A stretch of DNA of 64,000 bases from Neotamlana laminarinivorans (GTDB lineage Bacteria; Bacteroidota; Bacteroidia; Flavobacteriales; Flavobacteriaceae), in assembly GCF_020523925.1 (NCBI RefSeq), contig NZ_JAJAPW010000003.1, positions 124,001-188,000 of the forward strand. The letters are read 5' to 3'. Below the pieces are notes generated by a model, which did not search any database, had not been told where the DNA came from, and saw nothing but the letters and a program-made list of their open reading frames with translations. Made by a program: the position numbers and the translations under genes. Within the stretch, counting starts at the first letter, position 1. The number at the start of each line of letters is the position of its first letter. Of the stretch, positions 27,229 through 36,931 are shown piece by piece.

Positions 27229-28143
27229 ATGAATAAAGAACAAGACATATTAAAATGGTTTGAAGGCGAAATTTCTACAGCCGATATAAAAAAACGATAT
27301 CCAAATGAAGATTTTTCGGTTTTAGAAAAAGCAGGGTTTTATGCTAAACAAATTGAAGCACCAAAAGTTGATGCCCAAGCAGCTTTAGCCGATTTTAAAA
27401 CGAGAAGTTTTAAAAAGGATGCCCCAAAAGTAATACCATTACAGATAAAACAATTTTTAAGAGTTGCTGCTATTTTAGTTGTGCTTTTAACATCGTCTTA
27501 TTTCTTGTTTTTTAACAATACCAAAAGTATTAACACCGAAATTGCCGAAACAAAAACATTTAATTTACCCGATGAAAGCGAGGTGGTTTTAAATGCAAAA
27601 TCAACACTCGATTACAATAAAAAAACTTGGAAAACCGAACGTAATTTAAATTTAAGTGGTGAAGCCTATTTTAAAGTAACCAAAGGACAAAAATTTACCG
27701 TAAAAACAGAGGCAGGAAATGTACAGGTTTTAGGTACGCAATTTAATGTAAAACAACGTGCTAATTATTTTGAGGTTACTTGTTACGAAGGTTCTGTAAG
27801 TGTAACTTCAAGTCAAAATAAAGTAGTTTTAAAACCTGGAGAAACGTTTAGAATTGTTGATAACAAAGTAGTTACTGTGGCTAATGCAAATGAAAATGCG
27901 CCGTCGTGGTTGCGGCAAGAATCTAGTTTTAAAAATGTACCGCTTTGGCAAGTAGTTAACGAGCTAGAGAATCAATATAATATTAATGTTTCTACAAATA
28001 GCATAAACGCAAACGCGTTGTTTTCTGGAAGTTTTACACACAACAACTTAAATATTGCATTGCAATCGGTAACTATTCCGTTAAAGCTTAGTTATAAAAT
28101 AAACGATAATAACGTGGAGTTTTATAATTATGAAGCTAAATAA
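27229..28143 (+). CDS. FecR-family anti-sigma regulator
   Basis: The 304-residue protein has a short cytoplasmic N-terminal part that would hold the sigma factor, one membrane segment (FLRVAAILVVLLTSSYFLFF, about residues 76-95), a periplasmic FecR domain (FNLPDESEVVLNAKSTLDYNKK, GEAYFKVTKGQKFTVKT, VLGTQFNVK) and a DUF4974 C-terminal domain (FKNVPLWQVVNELENQYNI). It relays a signal from the receptor encoded just downstream, whose start codon overlaps its end by 14 bases. The arrangement matches FecI/FecR systems of Bacteroidota. Confidence 0.93.
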   Translation: MNKEQDILKWFEGEISTADIKKRYPNEDFSVLEKAGFYAKQIEAPKVDAQAALADFKTRSFKKDAPKVIPLQIKQFLRVAAILVVLLTSSYFLFFNNTKSINTEIAETKTFNLPDESEVVLNAKSTLDYNKKTWKTERNLNLSGEAYFKVTKGQKFTVKTEAGNVQVLGTQFNVKQRANYFEVTCYEGSVSVTSSQNKVVLKPGETFRIVDNKVVTVANANENAPSWLRQESSFKNVPLWQVVNELENQYNINVSTNSINANALFSGSFTHNNLNIALQSVTIPLKLSYKINDNNVEFYNYEAK

Positions 28144-30679
28144 AGAGTGTTTTAATATTGTTCTTATTATTAGTTTGCTTTCTTTTAATGCTTTTGCACA
28201 AGAAAGACTGCCACTTATAAGGGTGTTAAATCAACTTGAAGAAAATTTTGATGTTAAGTTTTCGTATTCTGAAAACGATATTGATGCTGTTTTTGTTGAA
28301 AAACCAAATTCTGAAGCTTCATTGCAAAGTATTATTGATGGTTTAAATGATGAGACACTGCTCAATTTTCAAATTCTTGATGAACGCTACATTACAATTT
28401 CTTCAATAAATAAAACCATAAATATTTGTGGTATTGTACTTTCTGAAACAGATAGTTTTCCATTAATGGGAGCAACAGTTCAGGTTGTAAATACTCAACA
28501 AGGAGTGATAACAAATTCTAATGGAGATTTTAAGTTAAAAGATGTTCCTGTGAATTCAACAGTCAAAATTTCATATTTAGGTTTTGAAACTGTTCAAATA
28601 AAAGCTATCGATTTACGTAAAACAAATCAATCAGTTTGCTCCAATATTGTATTAGCTGAAAAAACAGAAGCGCTTAACAAAATATTAATCTCGAAATTTT
28701 TAACCACTGGTTTACAAAAACGAGTAGATGGTAGCACGGTGTTAAATACCGAAAAATTTGGTACACTTCCTGGTTTAACAGAACCAGATGTTTTGCAGTC
28801 TATACAGGCGCTTCCAGGAGTTGAAAGTGTTAACGAAAGTATTGCGAATATAAATGTTCGTGGCGGTACCAACGACCAAAATCTTATGATTTGGGATGGT
28901 ATTAAAATGTACCATTCAGGACACTTTTTTGGATTAATTTCGGCTTATAATCCTTATTTAATCGAGAAAGTTGAGGTTACTAAAAACGGAACGTCTAGCG
29001 AGTTTAGCGATGGTGTGTCGAGCACCATAAATATGTTTACCAAAAATATTATAGATGAAACTGTTTCTGGAGGTTTTGGTGCAAATTTATTGCATGCCGA
29101 TGGGTATTTGCAAATTCCGTTAAACAAAAAATTAGCCGTTCATGTATCTGGTCGTCGTTCATTTACCGATGCTTTTAGTTCGCCAACTTATAATCAATAT
29201 TTCGAAAAAAGTTTTCAAGATAGCGAGTTAACTACTAATAGTGAAAACATAAGTGATGCTCAGCAATCTTCAGATTTTTTATTTTACGATTATTCGGGGA
29301 AAATATTACTCGATGTTAATGAAAAACATAAGCTTAGAGCAAATGTTATTGGTATTTATAATAATCTGGATTACACCGAAAGTTTCGAAAATTCAGACGG
29401 AGAAACCGAATCGAAAACAAGTAATTTAAAACAAGAAAATTTAGGTTTTGGTGGTAGCTGGAATGCTGATTGGACGAATCGTTTTTCAACCGAAATTTCA
29501 GGGTTTTATTCAAAATATAATGTAGAAGCTTTAAATTATCGTGTTGAAACCGACCAAAGTTTAAATCAAGCCAACGAAGTTTTAGAAACTGGAATAAAAT
29601 TGAAAAGCGGGCTTAAAATAAATGAGAACTTAAATGTTTTGGCGGGTTATGCGTTTAACGAAATAGGTGTATTGTATAAAACGACTGTTAGTGCGCCATC
29701 TTACGATAGAATTACCAAAGATGTATTGTTAAATCATGCGGCTTTTACCGAAATAGAGTATAATAAAAAAAACACGTATCTGCGATTAGGGGTTCGTGGT
29801 AATTATTTTCAGAAATTTAATAGCTTTCTAGTAGAGCCAAGATTAAACCTAAGGCAAAAAATATCAAACCAGTTTGCATTAAAGCTTCAAGGCGAGTTTA
29901 AAAATCAAACAACAAAACAAAAAATAGATTTTCAAGATGATTTTTTAGGAGTTGAAAACAGGCGATGGACACTTGCCAACGAACAACTTATAAAAATATC
30001 TAAAAGTAAACAGGTTTCATTGGGTTTCGAGTTTAATAAAAGTAATTGGCTGTTCGATGTTGAAAGCTTTTATAAAATAGTAGATGGTATTACGGCATCT
30101 AACCAAGGGTTTTACAATAATTTTCAATACGCAAACGCAAACGGAAATTATAAAGCCAGAGGTTTGGAGTTTTTGGTTAATAAAACAGCAACAAAATATA
30201 GCACCTGGCTGAGTTATACATTTAGTAAGAATGATTATGAATTTAAAACGATAACGCCATCGGTATTTCCTAATAATTTAGATATTCGACATTCTGTGTC
30301 TTTGGCCTTCAATTATAATATTTTAAAAAACTTAGAAGCATCTGTTGGAGGCATCTGGCGTTCTGGTCAACCTTACACACAACCTGTGCAAGGAAATGAA
30401 ACTGTTCAGGATGGAAACACTACAGTTGTAAATTATGATGCGCCAAATCAGGAAAATGTAGACGATTATTTTAGGTTAGATGCATCCCTTAATTCAAATT
30501 TTAATATCTCAAAAACATTAAAAGGGAATTTTCGCATAGGAATTTTAAATGTTTTTGATAAAAAAAATATTGTAAATCGATATTTTGAGTTAAACCCTGA
30601 AAACAGCGATGAAACCTTATGTGTTGATAATCAGTCATTAGGCTTAACGCCTAATTTAAGCCTTAGAATAACCTTTTAA
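28130..30679 (+). CDS. TonB-dependent receptor with N-terminal signalling domain
   Basis: This 849-residue outer-membrane receptor has a signal peptide (to about residue 22, FNAFAQ), an STN-type signalling domain (about 23-95), a carboxypeptidase-like regulatory domain (ICGIVLSETDSFPLMGATVQV, about 97-180), a plug (LPGVESVNESIANINVRGG and the strands after it) and a large barrel ending in LSLRITF. The STN domain together with the upstream ECF sigma and FecR genes predicts ligand-induced expression. No SusD partner follows, so it is more likely a ferric-siderophore or peptide type receptor than a SusC; the ligand is not deducible. Overlap with fecR implies coupled translation. Confidence 0.92.
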   Translation: MKLNKECFNIVLIISLLSFNAFAQERLPLIRVLNQLEENFDVKFSYSENDIDAVFVEKPNSEASLQSIIDGLNDETLLNFQILDERYITISSINKTINICGIVLSETDSFPLMGATVQVVNTQQGVITNSNGDFKLKDVPVNSTVKISYLGFETVQIKAIDLRKTNQSVCSNIVLAEKTEALNKILISKFLTTGLQKRVDGSTVLNTEKFGTLPGLTEPDVLQSIQALPGVESVNESIANINVRGGTNDQNLMIWDGIKMYHSGHFFGLISAYNPYLIEKVEVTKNGTSSEFSDGVSSTINMFTKNIIDETVSGGFGANLLHADGYLQIPLNKKLAVHVSGRRSFTDAFSSPTYNQYFEKSFQDSELTTNSENISDAQQSSDFLFYDYSGKILLDVNEKHKLRANVIGIYNNLDYTESFENSDGETESKTSNLKQENLGFGGSWNADWTNRFSTEISGFYSKYNVEALNYRVETDQSLNQANEVLETGIKLKSGLKINENLNVLAGYAFNEIGVLYKTTVSAPSYDRITKDVLLNHAAFTEIEYNKKNTYLRLGVRGNYFQKFNSFLVEPRLNLRQKISNQFALKLQGEFKNQTTKQKIDFQDDFLGVENRRWTLANEQLIKISKSKQVSLGFEFNKSNWLFDVESFYKIVDGITASNQGFYNNFQYANANGNYKARGLEFLVNKTATKYSTWLSYTFSKNDYEFKTITPSVFPNNLDIRHSVSLAFNYNILKNLEASVGGIWRSGQPYTQPVQGNETVQDGNTTVVNYDAPNQENVDDYFRLDASLNSNFNISKTLKGNFRIGILNVFDKKNIVNRYFELNPENSDETLCVDNQSLGLTPNLSLRITF

Positions 30680-30734
30680 AAGATCAAATTCCACATTAAA
30701 TTATCGTTAAAAAGCATTTTTTTCCGATAAAAGG

Positions 30735-30765
30735 TTGTTTTTTATCTTTTTTTGATATATGTTTG
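30735..30765 (+). promoter_or_regulatory. Promoter for the DUF6588 gene
   Basis: TTG at 30735-30737 and TATGTTTG at 30758-30765 are 20 bases apart, close to the TTTG-N19-TAnnTTTG arrangement of Bacteroidota promoters. The leader would be about 13 bases. Confidence 0.6.
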
Positions 30766-30784
30766 TACCACAAATCTATTATAA

Positions 30785-31816
30785 ATGAAAAAAATATCAC
30801 TTTTAATTCTATTATGCTTAACAGTTTCATTATCAGTAGCTCAGGATATAGATGGGCTTTTGGTTGCAGGAACAGATAATGCTCAGCGTTTCGCAGACGA
30901 TTATTTAAAGCCAGCAACTAATGGTTTAATGCATAGTATGAATGCGAATTGGTTTAATACTGCCGATGCAAAACCATTGGGAGGATTTGAGATTTCTTTA
31001 GTAACAAACGCTGTTATAGTTAAAGATGATCAACAGTCTTTTTTAATGAATATAGAAGATTACAATAGTGCAGACCAAGATTTTACAATTGATTTTGAAG
31101 ATGGTGTAAATTCTAAATATGTAGCTTCTGCTCTTGGTGAGAATGAATCGGATGTGAATATTATTATTACCTATGAAGACCCAATTTTTGGTGAGCAAGA
31201 AGAAACAATAACATTACCTTCTGGTATTGGTGATGCAACAGCAAACTTATTGCCTACAGCTTTTATTCAAGGCGCAGTGGGGTTAAGTCATGGAATTGAG
31301 CTAAAAGGTAGGTTTGTGCCAAAATATGAAAACGATGATGTTTCTATAAATATGTATGGTGCTGGTTTACAAATGGAATTTACCAAATGGTTACCAGCAG
31401 ATAAATTATTACCAGTAGCTATTTCAGGTTTGGTTGCTTACACACACTTAAATGGTTCTTACGATATTACAGACTCATCTGGTGTAAATGGAGATAACCA
31501 AAAAATTGAAAACGAAACCAATACATGGTTGTTTCAGTTAATTGGTTCAACAAAGTTACCTGTTATTAATTTTTATGGTGGTTTAGGTTATATAAAAGGA
31601 AAATCTAACTCCGATCTATTAGGAACATATACTATAAATAGTGGCCCATTTTTTTCCGAAACCATTGAAGATCCATTTTCTGTATCAAGCGACATAGCTT
31701 CGGTTAGAGGAACAGTTGGTTTTAAATTAAAATTAGGATTTTTTAGATTAAACGGTGAATATCACCTATCAGAATATAACGCCTTTGCCTTAGGTATTAA
31801 CTTTGGCTTTAGGTAA
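30785..31816 (+). CDS. DUF6588 family outer-membrane protein
   Basis: This 343-residue protein has a signal peptide ending in LSVAQ. DYLKPATNGLMHSMNANWFNTADAKPLGGFEISL is the family's typical N-terminal block. The remainder alternates in barrel-like strands and ends FALGINFGFR with a terminal aromatic-x-Arg. I place it in DUF6588, a family of unknown function found in Bacteroidota. It has its own promoter (30735-30765) and a strong terminator (31881-31911), so it is probably monocistronic. Confidence 0.78.
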   Translation: MKKISLLILLCLTVSLSVAQDIDGLLVAGTDNAQRFADDYLKPATNGLMHSMNANWFNTADAKPLGGFEISLVTNAVIVKDDQQSFLMNIEDYNSADQDFTIDFEDGVNSKYVASALGENESDVNIIITYEDPIFGEQEETITLPSGIGDATANLLPTAFIQGAVGLSHGIELKGRFVPKYENDDVSINMYGAGLQMEFTKWLPADKLLPVAISGLVAYTHLNGSYDITDSSGVNGDNQKIENETNTWLFQLIGSTKLPVINFYGGLGYIKGKSNSDLLGTYTINSGPFFSETIEDPFSVSSDIASVRGTVGFKLKLGFFRLNGEYHLSEYNAFALGINFGFR

Positions 31817-31880
31817 GATCTAGTTTTTTCATTATGAAATGATTATTTATTTTTTAGTTAGTTTTATTTAGTTTTCCAGA

Positions 31881-31911
31881 AAGTGCAAGATTTAATCTTG
31901 CACTTTTTTTA
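31881..31911 (+). terminator. Terminator after the DUF6588 gene
   Basis: AAGTGCAAGAT and ATCTTGCACTT form an 11-base stem with a TTA loop followed by seven T. Confidence 0.92.
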
Positions 31912-31993
31912 TAAACAGGGTTTAAATTCGTAAATTGCCTCACTTGATTTTAAGTAATAAACTAATTAATAATAAATTTAAACAAACTAAAAA

Positions 31994-32920
31994 ATGAAAG
32001 TAACAGTTGTTGGTGCTGGAGCAGTAGGTGCTAGTTGTGCAGAATATATTGCCATTAAAGATTTTGCCTCAGAAGTTGTATTGTTAGATATTAAAGAAGG
32101 TTTTGCAGAAGGTAAAGCTATGGATTTAATGCAAACAGCTTCGTTAAATGGTTTCGATACTAAAATTACAGGAGTAACAAACGATTATAGCAAAACTGCA
32201 GATAGTGATATTTGTGTAATTACATCGGGTATTCCTCGTAAACCAGGAATGACGCGTGAAGAGTTAATTGGTATTAACGCAGGTATTGTAAAATCGGTTG
32301 CAACAAGTTTATTAGAGCATTCACCAAACATGATTCTTATTGTGGTTAGTAACCCAATGGATACTATGACGTATTTAGCTCATAAATCTTTAGATATGCC
32401 AAAGCATAAAATTATTGGTATGGGTGGAGCTTTAGATTCTGCACGTTTTAAATACAGATTAGCTGAAGCTATGGAAGCTCCTATTAGCGATATAGATGGT
32501 ATGGTAATTGGTGGGCATAGCGATAAAGGTATGGTTCCATTAACAAGTCATGCAACAAGAAACAGTATTAAAGTTTCAGAATTTTTAAGCGAAGAACGTT
32601 TAGAGCAAGTTGCGGCAGATACTAAAGTTGGTGGTGCAACTTTAACTAAATTGTTAGGAACTTCTGCTTGGTATGCTCCTGGAGCTGCAGTAAGTGGTTT
32701 AGTTCAAGCTATTGCTTGCGACCAAAAGAAAATGTTCCCTTGTTCTACTTACTTAGAAGGAGAATACGGATTAAGCGATATTTGTATTGGTGTGCCTGTA
32801 ATTTTAGGTAAAAATGGAATTGAAAAAATTGTTGACATTCCATTAAGTGATGCCGAAAAAGCACATATGCAAGAAAGTGCTGAAGGTGTTAAGAAAACCA
32901 ATGGTTTATTAGATGTGTAA
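31994..32920 (+). CDS. mdh: Malate dehydrogenase
   Basis: The enzyme interconverts malate and oxaloacetate with NAD in the citric acid cycle. GAGAVGASCAEYIA at the N-terminus is the Rossmann motif, ITSGIPRKPGMTREELI the substrate loop with its Arg residues, and VIGGHSDKGMVPLTS contains the catalytic His. The length of 308 residues and the motif style place it with the lactate-dehydrogenase-like malate dehydrogenases usual in Bacteroidota. It is flanked by terminators on both sides and so is likely monocistronic. Confidence 0.95.
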   Translation: MKVTVVGAGAVGASCAEYIAIKDFASEVVLLDIKEGFAEGKAMDLMQTASLNGFDTKITGVTNDYSKTADSDICVITSGIPRKPGMTREELIGINAGIVKSVATSLLEHSPNMILIVVSNPMDTMTYLAHKSLDMPKHKIIGMGGALDSARFKYRLAEAMEAPISDIDGMVIGGHSDKGMVPLTSHATRNSIKVSEFLSEERLEQVAADTKVGGATLTKLLGTSAWYAPGAAVSGLVQAIACDQKKMFPCSTYLEGEYGLSDICIGVPVILGKNGIEKIVDIPLSDAEKAHMQESAEGVKKTNGLLDV

Positions 32921-32949
32921 CATTTAAATTAACACATTTTTATATATTT

Positions 32950-32984
32950 AATAAAGACTGTAGAAATACAGTCTTTATTTTTTT
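32950..32984 (+). terminator. Terminator of mdh
   Basis: AATAAAGACTGTA and TACAGTCTTTATT form a perfect 13-base stem with a GAAA tetraloop, then a T run. Its last T is the first base of the next gene's -7 box. Confidence 0.92.
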
Positions 32985-32991
32985 ATATTTG
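32984..32991 (+). promoter_or_regulatory. -7 box overlapping the mdh terminator
   Basis: TATATTTG fits TAnnTTTG and ends four bases before the ATG at 32996, predicting a leaderless transcript. Its first base belongs to the T run of the preceding terminator. Confidence 0.5.
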
Positions 32992-32995
32992 CCAG

Positions 32996-33607
32996 ATGTT
33001 TAAAAAACACTACATAAGTATATTAGTTGTTGTGCTCTCTATTTTGGGTATGGTTTCGCAAAAGCAAACCATTGTGCCAAATCAAGAGATAGTTTTACAA
33101 TTTACAAATGTTAGTGTTGAAACTGCAGAGGTTGCAAATATTGTTTTATCTGTAAAAGATAAGCTTCAAGAGTTGGGAGCAACTCAAGTTAAAGTAACTA
33201 AAGATGCTCAAGGTACGTTAAGAATTGCATATTACACGGCTTCAAATGTATCTAGCATAAAAGAAAAATTATCTTCAGAAGGAGATTTAATTATAGATTT
33301 CAAAAAAACTTCAAATACAAATTCGTTACCAGAAAATAACGAAGATATTGCTTGTAACTTTGATGTTTATGAAATACAAAAATCAAACGGAGATAATTGG
33401 GATTTAAATGGTGTAAACGTTTCAAATACAGATTTTAAAAGCGACCATTTTTTTAACCCAAATGTTATATTCTCAAACGCTTCAATATTAAATGAAGCGA
33501 ATTCAATTTCCAAAGAAAAATTACAAGCTAGTAAATATATTACATTAGCGGTAATACACTACCCATATAAAATTCCAGAAGTTCGGGCAGGACCATTTTG
33601 GGTTTAG
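32996..33607 (+). CDS. Hypothetical membrane-anchored protein upstream of secDF
   Basis: The 203-residue protein has one N-terminal hydrophobic segment (about residues 6-20). I do not recognise it as a named family. Residues about 48-102 (VLSVKDKLQELGATQVKV, then GTLRIAYY and SSIKEKL) follow the same helix-strand-strand-helix pattern as the SecD P1 block of the next gene, where VLRKRIDEFGVTSPNIQR, GRILVELPG and ERATTLL occur. That similarity is by eye only. It lies 97 bases before secDF on the same strand and has its own promoter-like box. Confidence 0.6.
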   Translation: MFKKHYISILVVVLSILGMVSQKQTIVPNQEIVLQFTNVSVETAEVANIVLSVKDKLQELGATQVKVTKDAQGTLRIAYYTASNVSSIKEKLSSEGDLIIDFKKTSNTNSLPENNEDIACNFDVYEIQKSNGDNWDLNGVNVSNTDFKSDHFFNPNVIFSNASILNEANSISKEKLQASKYITLAVIHYPYKIPEVRAGPFWV

Positions 33608-33704
33608 TTCTTCAAAACAAATAAGCTTTCATCAATTAAAAAGCTAGAAAACTTAATCACAATTAAATTTAAAGTTCCACGAAAGTGGTATAACAAACAA
33701 AAAC

Positions 33705-36701
33705 ATGCAAAATAAAGGACTAGTAAAGTTATTTGCTATTTTATTTGGTTTGGTAAGTATTTACCAGTTGTCTTTCACATTTAAGGCAAATCAAATTGAA
33801 AAAGAAGCCGAAGAAATAGCAATCAATAAAATTTCGGAAACTGAAGACAACTATCGCGAAAAGCGTAGCCAAGAAGAAGCAAATTATTTACAAGAAATTG
33901 CTACAGATACTGTTTTTAACCTTGGTATCGCAAAGTTTACTTATAACGAAGTAAAATCTAAAGCCATGAATTTAGGTTTAGACCTAAAAGGTGGTATTAA
34001 CGTTATTCTTCAAGTTAGTGTAAAAGATATTTTAAAAGGACTATCTAATAATACAAAAGATCCTGTTTTTAATAAAGCCTTAGAAGATGCTACTGAGCTT
34101 CAAAAAAATAGTCAGAACACCTATTTAGAAGATTTCTTTATTGCTTTTGATGCTATAAAAGGCGATACAAAGTTAGCATCTCCAGATATTTTTTACACCA
34201 AACAATTAGATGGAGAAATAGATGGTAGCATGAGTGATGATGAGGTAAAAAGCATCATCGAAACTAAAATAGATGAGTCAATCGTTTCAGCTTTTGAAGT
34301 ATTACGTAAGCGTATTGATGAGTTTGGAGTAACCTCTCCAAACATTCAACGTTTAGGGAACTCTGGAAGAATTTTAGTTGAATTACCAGGTGTAAAAGAT
34401 GTAGAAAGAGCAACAACTTTATTACAAAGTACAGCTCAATTAGAATTTTGGGATGCTTATAAAGGAGAACAATTCTATCAATTTATAGATCAAGCCAACG
34501 GTGTTTTACAAGATATTGTTGAAGGTGAAACCGAAGTTGCTGAAGTTGAACCACAGGACGAAGAAGATGCTACAGATGCTCAAATTGATGATTTATTAGG
34601 TGATGCAGAAACAGATTCTACTGCTGTAGCAACTCAAAACAATCCTTTAGGAGATTTAATTAAAGGTTTAGGATACCCTGGAGGTCCAATTATTGCTCAA
34701 TTTTCTATTAAAGATAAAGATAAAGTTCTTGATTACTTGAACATGCCCGAAGTACGCTCGTTACTTCCTGCAGAAAAGCGTTACACTAAATTTGCTTTTG
34801 GTAAGCCAGAAGCTGGTAGCGAAATAGTAGGGTTATATGCTTTAGCTGGTAACCGTGAAAATGTACCACAATTAAGTGGCGCAGTAGTTGTAGATGCTCG
34901 TAACGAGTTTGGTGCAACAGGTAAACCAGAAGTTTCTATGCAAATGAATGCAAAGGGGGCTAAAATCTGGGAAGAAATGACAGGTAATGCTTATGCTAAT
35001 CAAAGTCAAATTGCCATTGTATTAGATAATGTTGTGTATTCTGCACCAGGTGTAACTACAGGACCAATTGCAGGAGGAAACTCATCAATATCAGGAAGCT
35101 TTACATTAAACGAAGCGATAGATTTAGCAAACGTTTTGCGTGCTGGTAAATTACCAGCTTCTGCAGATATTATTCAAAGTGAAGTTGTCGGGCCATCTTT
35201 AGGGCAAGAAGCTATAGATAGTGGTACAACGTCATTCCTAATTGCTTTAGCATTAGTATTAATTTGGATGATTTTTTACTATGGAAAAGCTGGTGGTTTT
35301 GCAGATATAGCAATGTTATTAAACATTCTGTTAATTTTCGGAATCTTATCTGGAATAGGTGCTGTATTAACTTTACCTGGTATTGCTGGTATTGTTTTAA
35401 CCATTGGTATGTCGGTTGATGCGAACGTACTTATTTTTGAACGTATTCGAGAAGAATTAACCAAAGGAAAAGGACAAAAAGAAGCTATTCAAGACGGATT
35501 TAGTAATGCATTATCTTCAATTTTAGATGCTAACATTACTACTGGTTTAACAGCTTTAATTTTATTTGTATTTGGTACAGGTCCAATTAAAGGTTTTGCA
35601 ACTACATTATTAATTGGTATTGGTACATCATTATTCACAGCAATCTTTATTACACGTTTATTAATAGATTGGTATGCAAACAAAGGCGGTAAATTAGAGT
35701 TTGCTACGGGTATTACTAAAAACTTATTTAGAAATATAAATATTGAATTTTTAAAGAAACGTAAAATTGCATTTATAGCTTCAGGAGCTTTTATTATTGT
35801 AAGTTTAGGTGCTTTATTTACAAATGGTTTAGATCAAGGTGTAGATTTTGTTGGAGGAAGAACTTACCAAGTACGTTTTTCTCAAGATGTAAGCGCTTCA
35901 GAAATTACAAATTTATTATCGCAACCAGATGTTTTTGGTAGTGCAGATGCTAAAACTTTTGGTGATGCTAATCAATTAAAAATTACAACAAAATATAAAG
36001 TAAACGAAACTGGAGCAGAGGTAGACGAAGCTTTAAGAAAAACACTTTATACTAATTTACAACCATACTTAAATGGTGTTTCTTACGAAGATTTTATTAA
36101 TGAATCGACCGAAAAATCGGTAGGATTAATGAAGTATTACAAAGTAAGCCCAACTATTGCCGATGATATTAAACAAGCATCATTCTGGGCAATTTTAGGT
36201 TCTTTAATTGTAGTATTCCTATATATTTTATTCCGTTTTAAAAAGTGGCAATATTCATTAGGAGCAGTAGTTGCTGTATTCCACGATGTTTTAATTGTAC
36301 TTGGTGTATTCTCGTTAACATACAAGTTTATGCCATTTAGTATGGAAATAGATCAGTCGTTTATAGCAGCAATTTTAACGGTAATAGGTTATTCGTTAAA
36401 CGATACCGTGGTTGTGTTTGATAGAATTCGTGAATTCTTTAACGAGCATACAAACTGGAAGTTCGAAAAAGTTGTAAACTCATCGTTAAGCAGTACATTA
36501 AGCAGAACTTTAAATACATCGCTTACTACTTTAGTGGTGTTATTAGCAATCTTTATTTTTGGAGGAGATTCTATTAGAGGATTTATGTTTGCATTAATTG
36601 TTGGTGTTATTGTTGGTACATATTCATCATTATTTATTGCAACGCCAATAATGTACGATACGGTTCAAAAACTAGAAGATAAAAAGAAGAAAAAAGAATA
36701 A
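33705..36701 (+). CDS. secDF: Fused protein translocase subunit SecDF
   Basis: SecDF uses the proton gradient to complete Sec-dependent export across the inner membrane. The 998 residues comprise SecD (an N-terminal membrane segment, DLKGGINVILQV near residue 95, the P1 domain, and a membrane block with SVDANVLIFERIREELTKG) and SecF (from about residue 680, GLDQGVDFVGGRTYQVRF, then GYSLNDTVVVFDRIREF). Single-chain SecDF is usual in Bacteroidota. An acidic, low-complexity insert (about residues 278-310, rich in Glu, Asp and Ala) interrupts the SecD periplasmic domain. Confidence 0.96.
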   Translation: MQNKGLVKLFAILFGLVSIYQLSFTFKANQIEKEAEEIAINKISETEDNYREKRSQEEANYLQEIATDTVFNLGIAKFTYNEVKSKAMNLGLDLKGGINVILQVSVKDILKGLSNNTKDPVFNKALEDATELQKNSQNTYLEDFFIAFDAIKGDTKLASPDIFYTKQLDGEIDGSMSDDEVKSIIETKIDESIVSAFEVLRKRIDEFGVTSPNIQRLGNSGRILVELPGVKDVERATTLLQSTAQLEFWDAYKGEQFYQFIDQANGVLQDIVEGETEVAEVEPQDEEDATDAQIDDLLGDAETDSTAVATQNNPLGDLIKGLGYPGGPIIAQFSIKDKDKVLDYLNMPEVRSLLPAEKRYTKFAFGKPEAGSEIVGLYALAGNRENVPQLSGAVVVDARNEFGATGKPEVSMQMNAKGAKIWEEMTGNAYANQSQIAIVLDNVVYSAPGVTTGPIAGGNSSISGSFTLNEAIDLANVLRAGKLPASADIIQSEVVGPSLGQEAIDSGTTSFLIALALVLIWMIFYYGKAGGFADIAMLLNILLIFGILSGIGAVLTLPGIAGIVLTIGMSVDANVLIFERIREELTKGKGQKEAIQDGFSNALSSILDANITTGLTALILFVFGTGPIKGFATTLLIGIGTSLFTAIFITRLLIDWYANKGGKLEFATGITKNLFRNINIEFLKKRKIAFIASGAFIIVSLGALFTNGLDQGVDFVGGRTYQVRFSQDVSASEITNLLSQPDVFGSADAKTFGDANQLKITTKYKVNETGAEVDEALRKTLYTNLQPYLNGVSYEDFINESTEKSVGLMKYYKVSPTIADDIKQASFWAILGSLIVVFLYILFRFKKWQYSLGAVVAVFHDVLIVLGVFSLTYKFMPFSMEIDQSFIAAILTVIGYSLNDTVVVFDRIREFFNEHTNWKFEKVVNSSLSSTLSRTLNTSLTTLVVLLAIFIFGGDSIRGFMFALIVGVIVGTYSSLFIATPIMYDTVQKLEDKKKKKE

Positions 36702-36721
36702 TTTATTTTTCTTTATAAGAG

Positions 36722-36753
36722 AAAGCCCGTCATGAAAATGATGGGCTTTTTTT
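36722..36753 (+). terminator. Terminator of secDF
   Basis: AAAGCCCGTCAT and ATGATGGGCTTT pair over 12 bases (one G-U) with a GAAA loop, followed by T. Confidence 0.9.
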
Positions 36754-36771
36754 ATGGAGTTATATTTGTTT

Positions 36772-36812
36772 GTTCGAGTGATTCTGAGGTACGAGGAATT
36801 GTATCGAGAACC
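36772..36812 (+). repeat. Imperfect inverted dispersed repeat (GTTCGAG/TCGAGAAC type)
   Basis: The element begins GTTCGAGTGATTCTGAGG and ends TGTATCGAGAACC, so its ends are imperfect inverted repeats. It resembles intergenic elements I recall from other flavobacteria. No second copy of this type was found in the window. Confidence 0.5.
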
Positions 36813-36931
36813 AATCAATCTTCAAGCTCTTATTTCCTCATTTAAAATAAATAATGATTAAATTCAAAAAAAAAATTAAGTACCAAGCAACCTTTTTAAA
36901 AAAAATAGCGTCTGTATAAATAGAAAGCGAA

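Noticed and set aside
30696-30917. Leftward 73-codon frame overlapping the promoter and start of the DUF6588 gene
   Set aside because: Antisense to a well-supported secreted protein and its promoter; no protein features.
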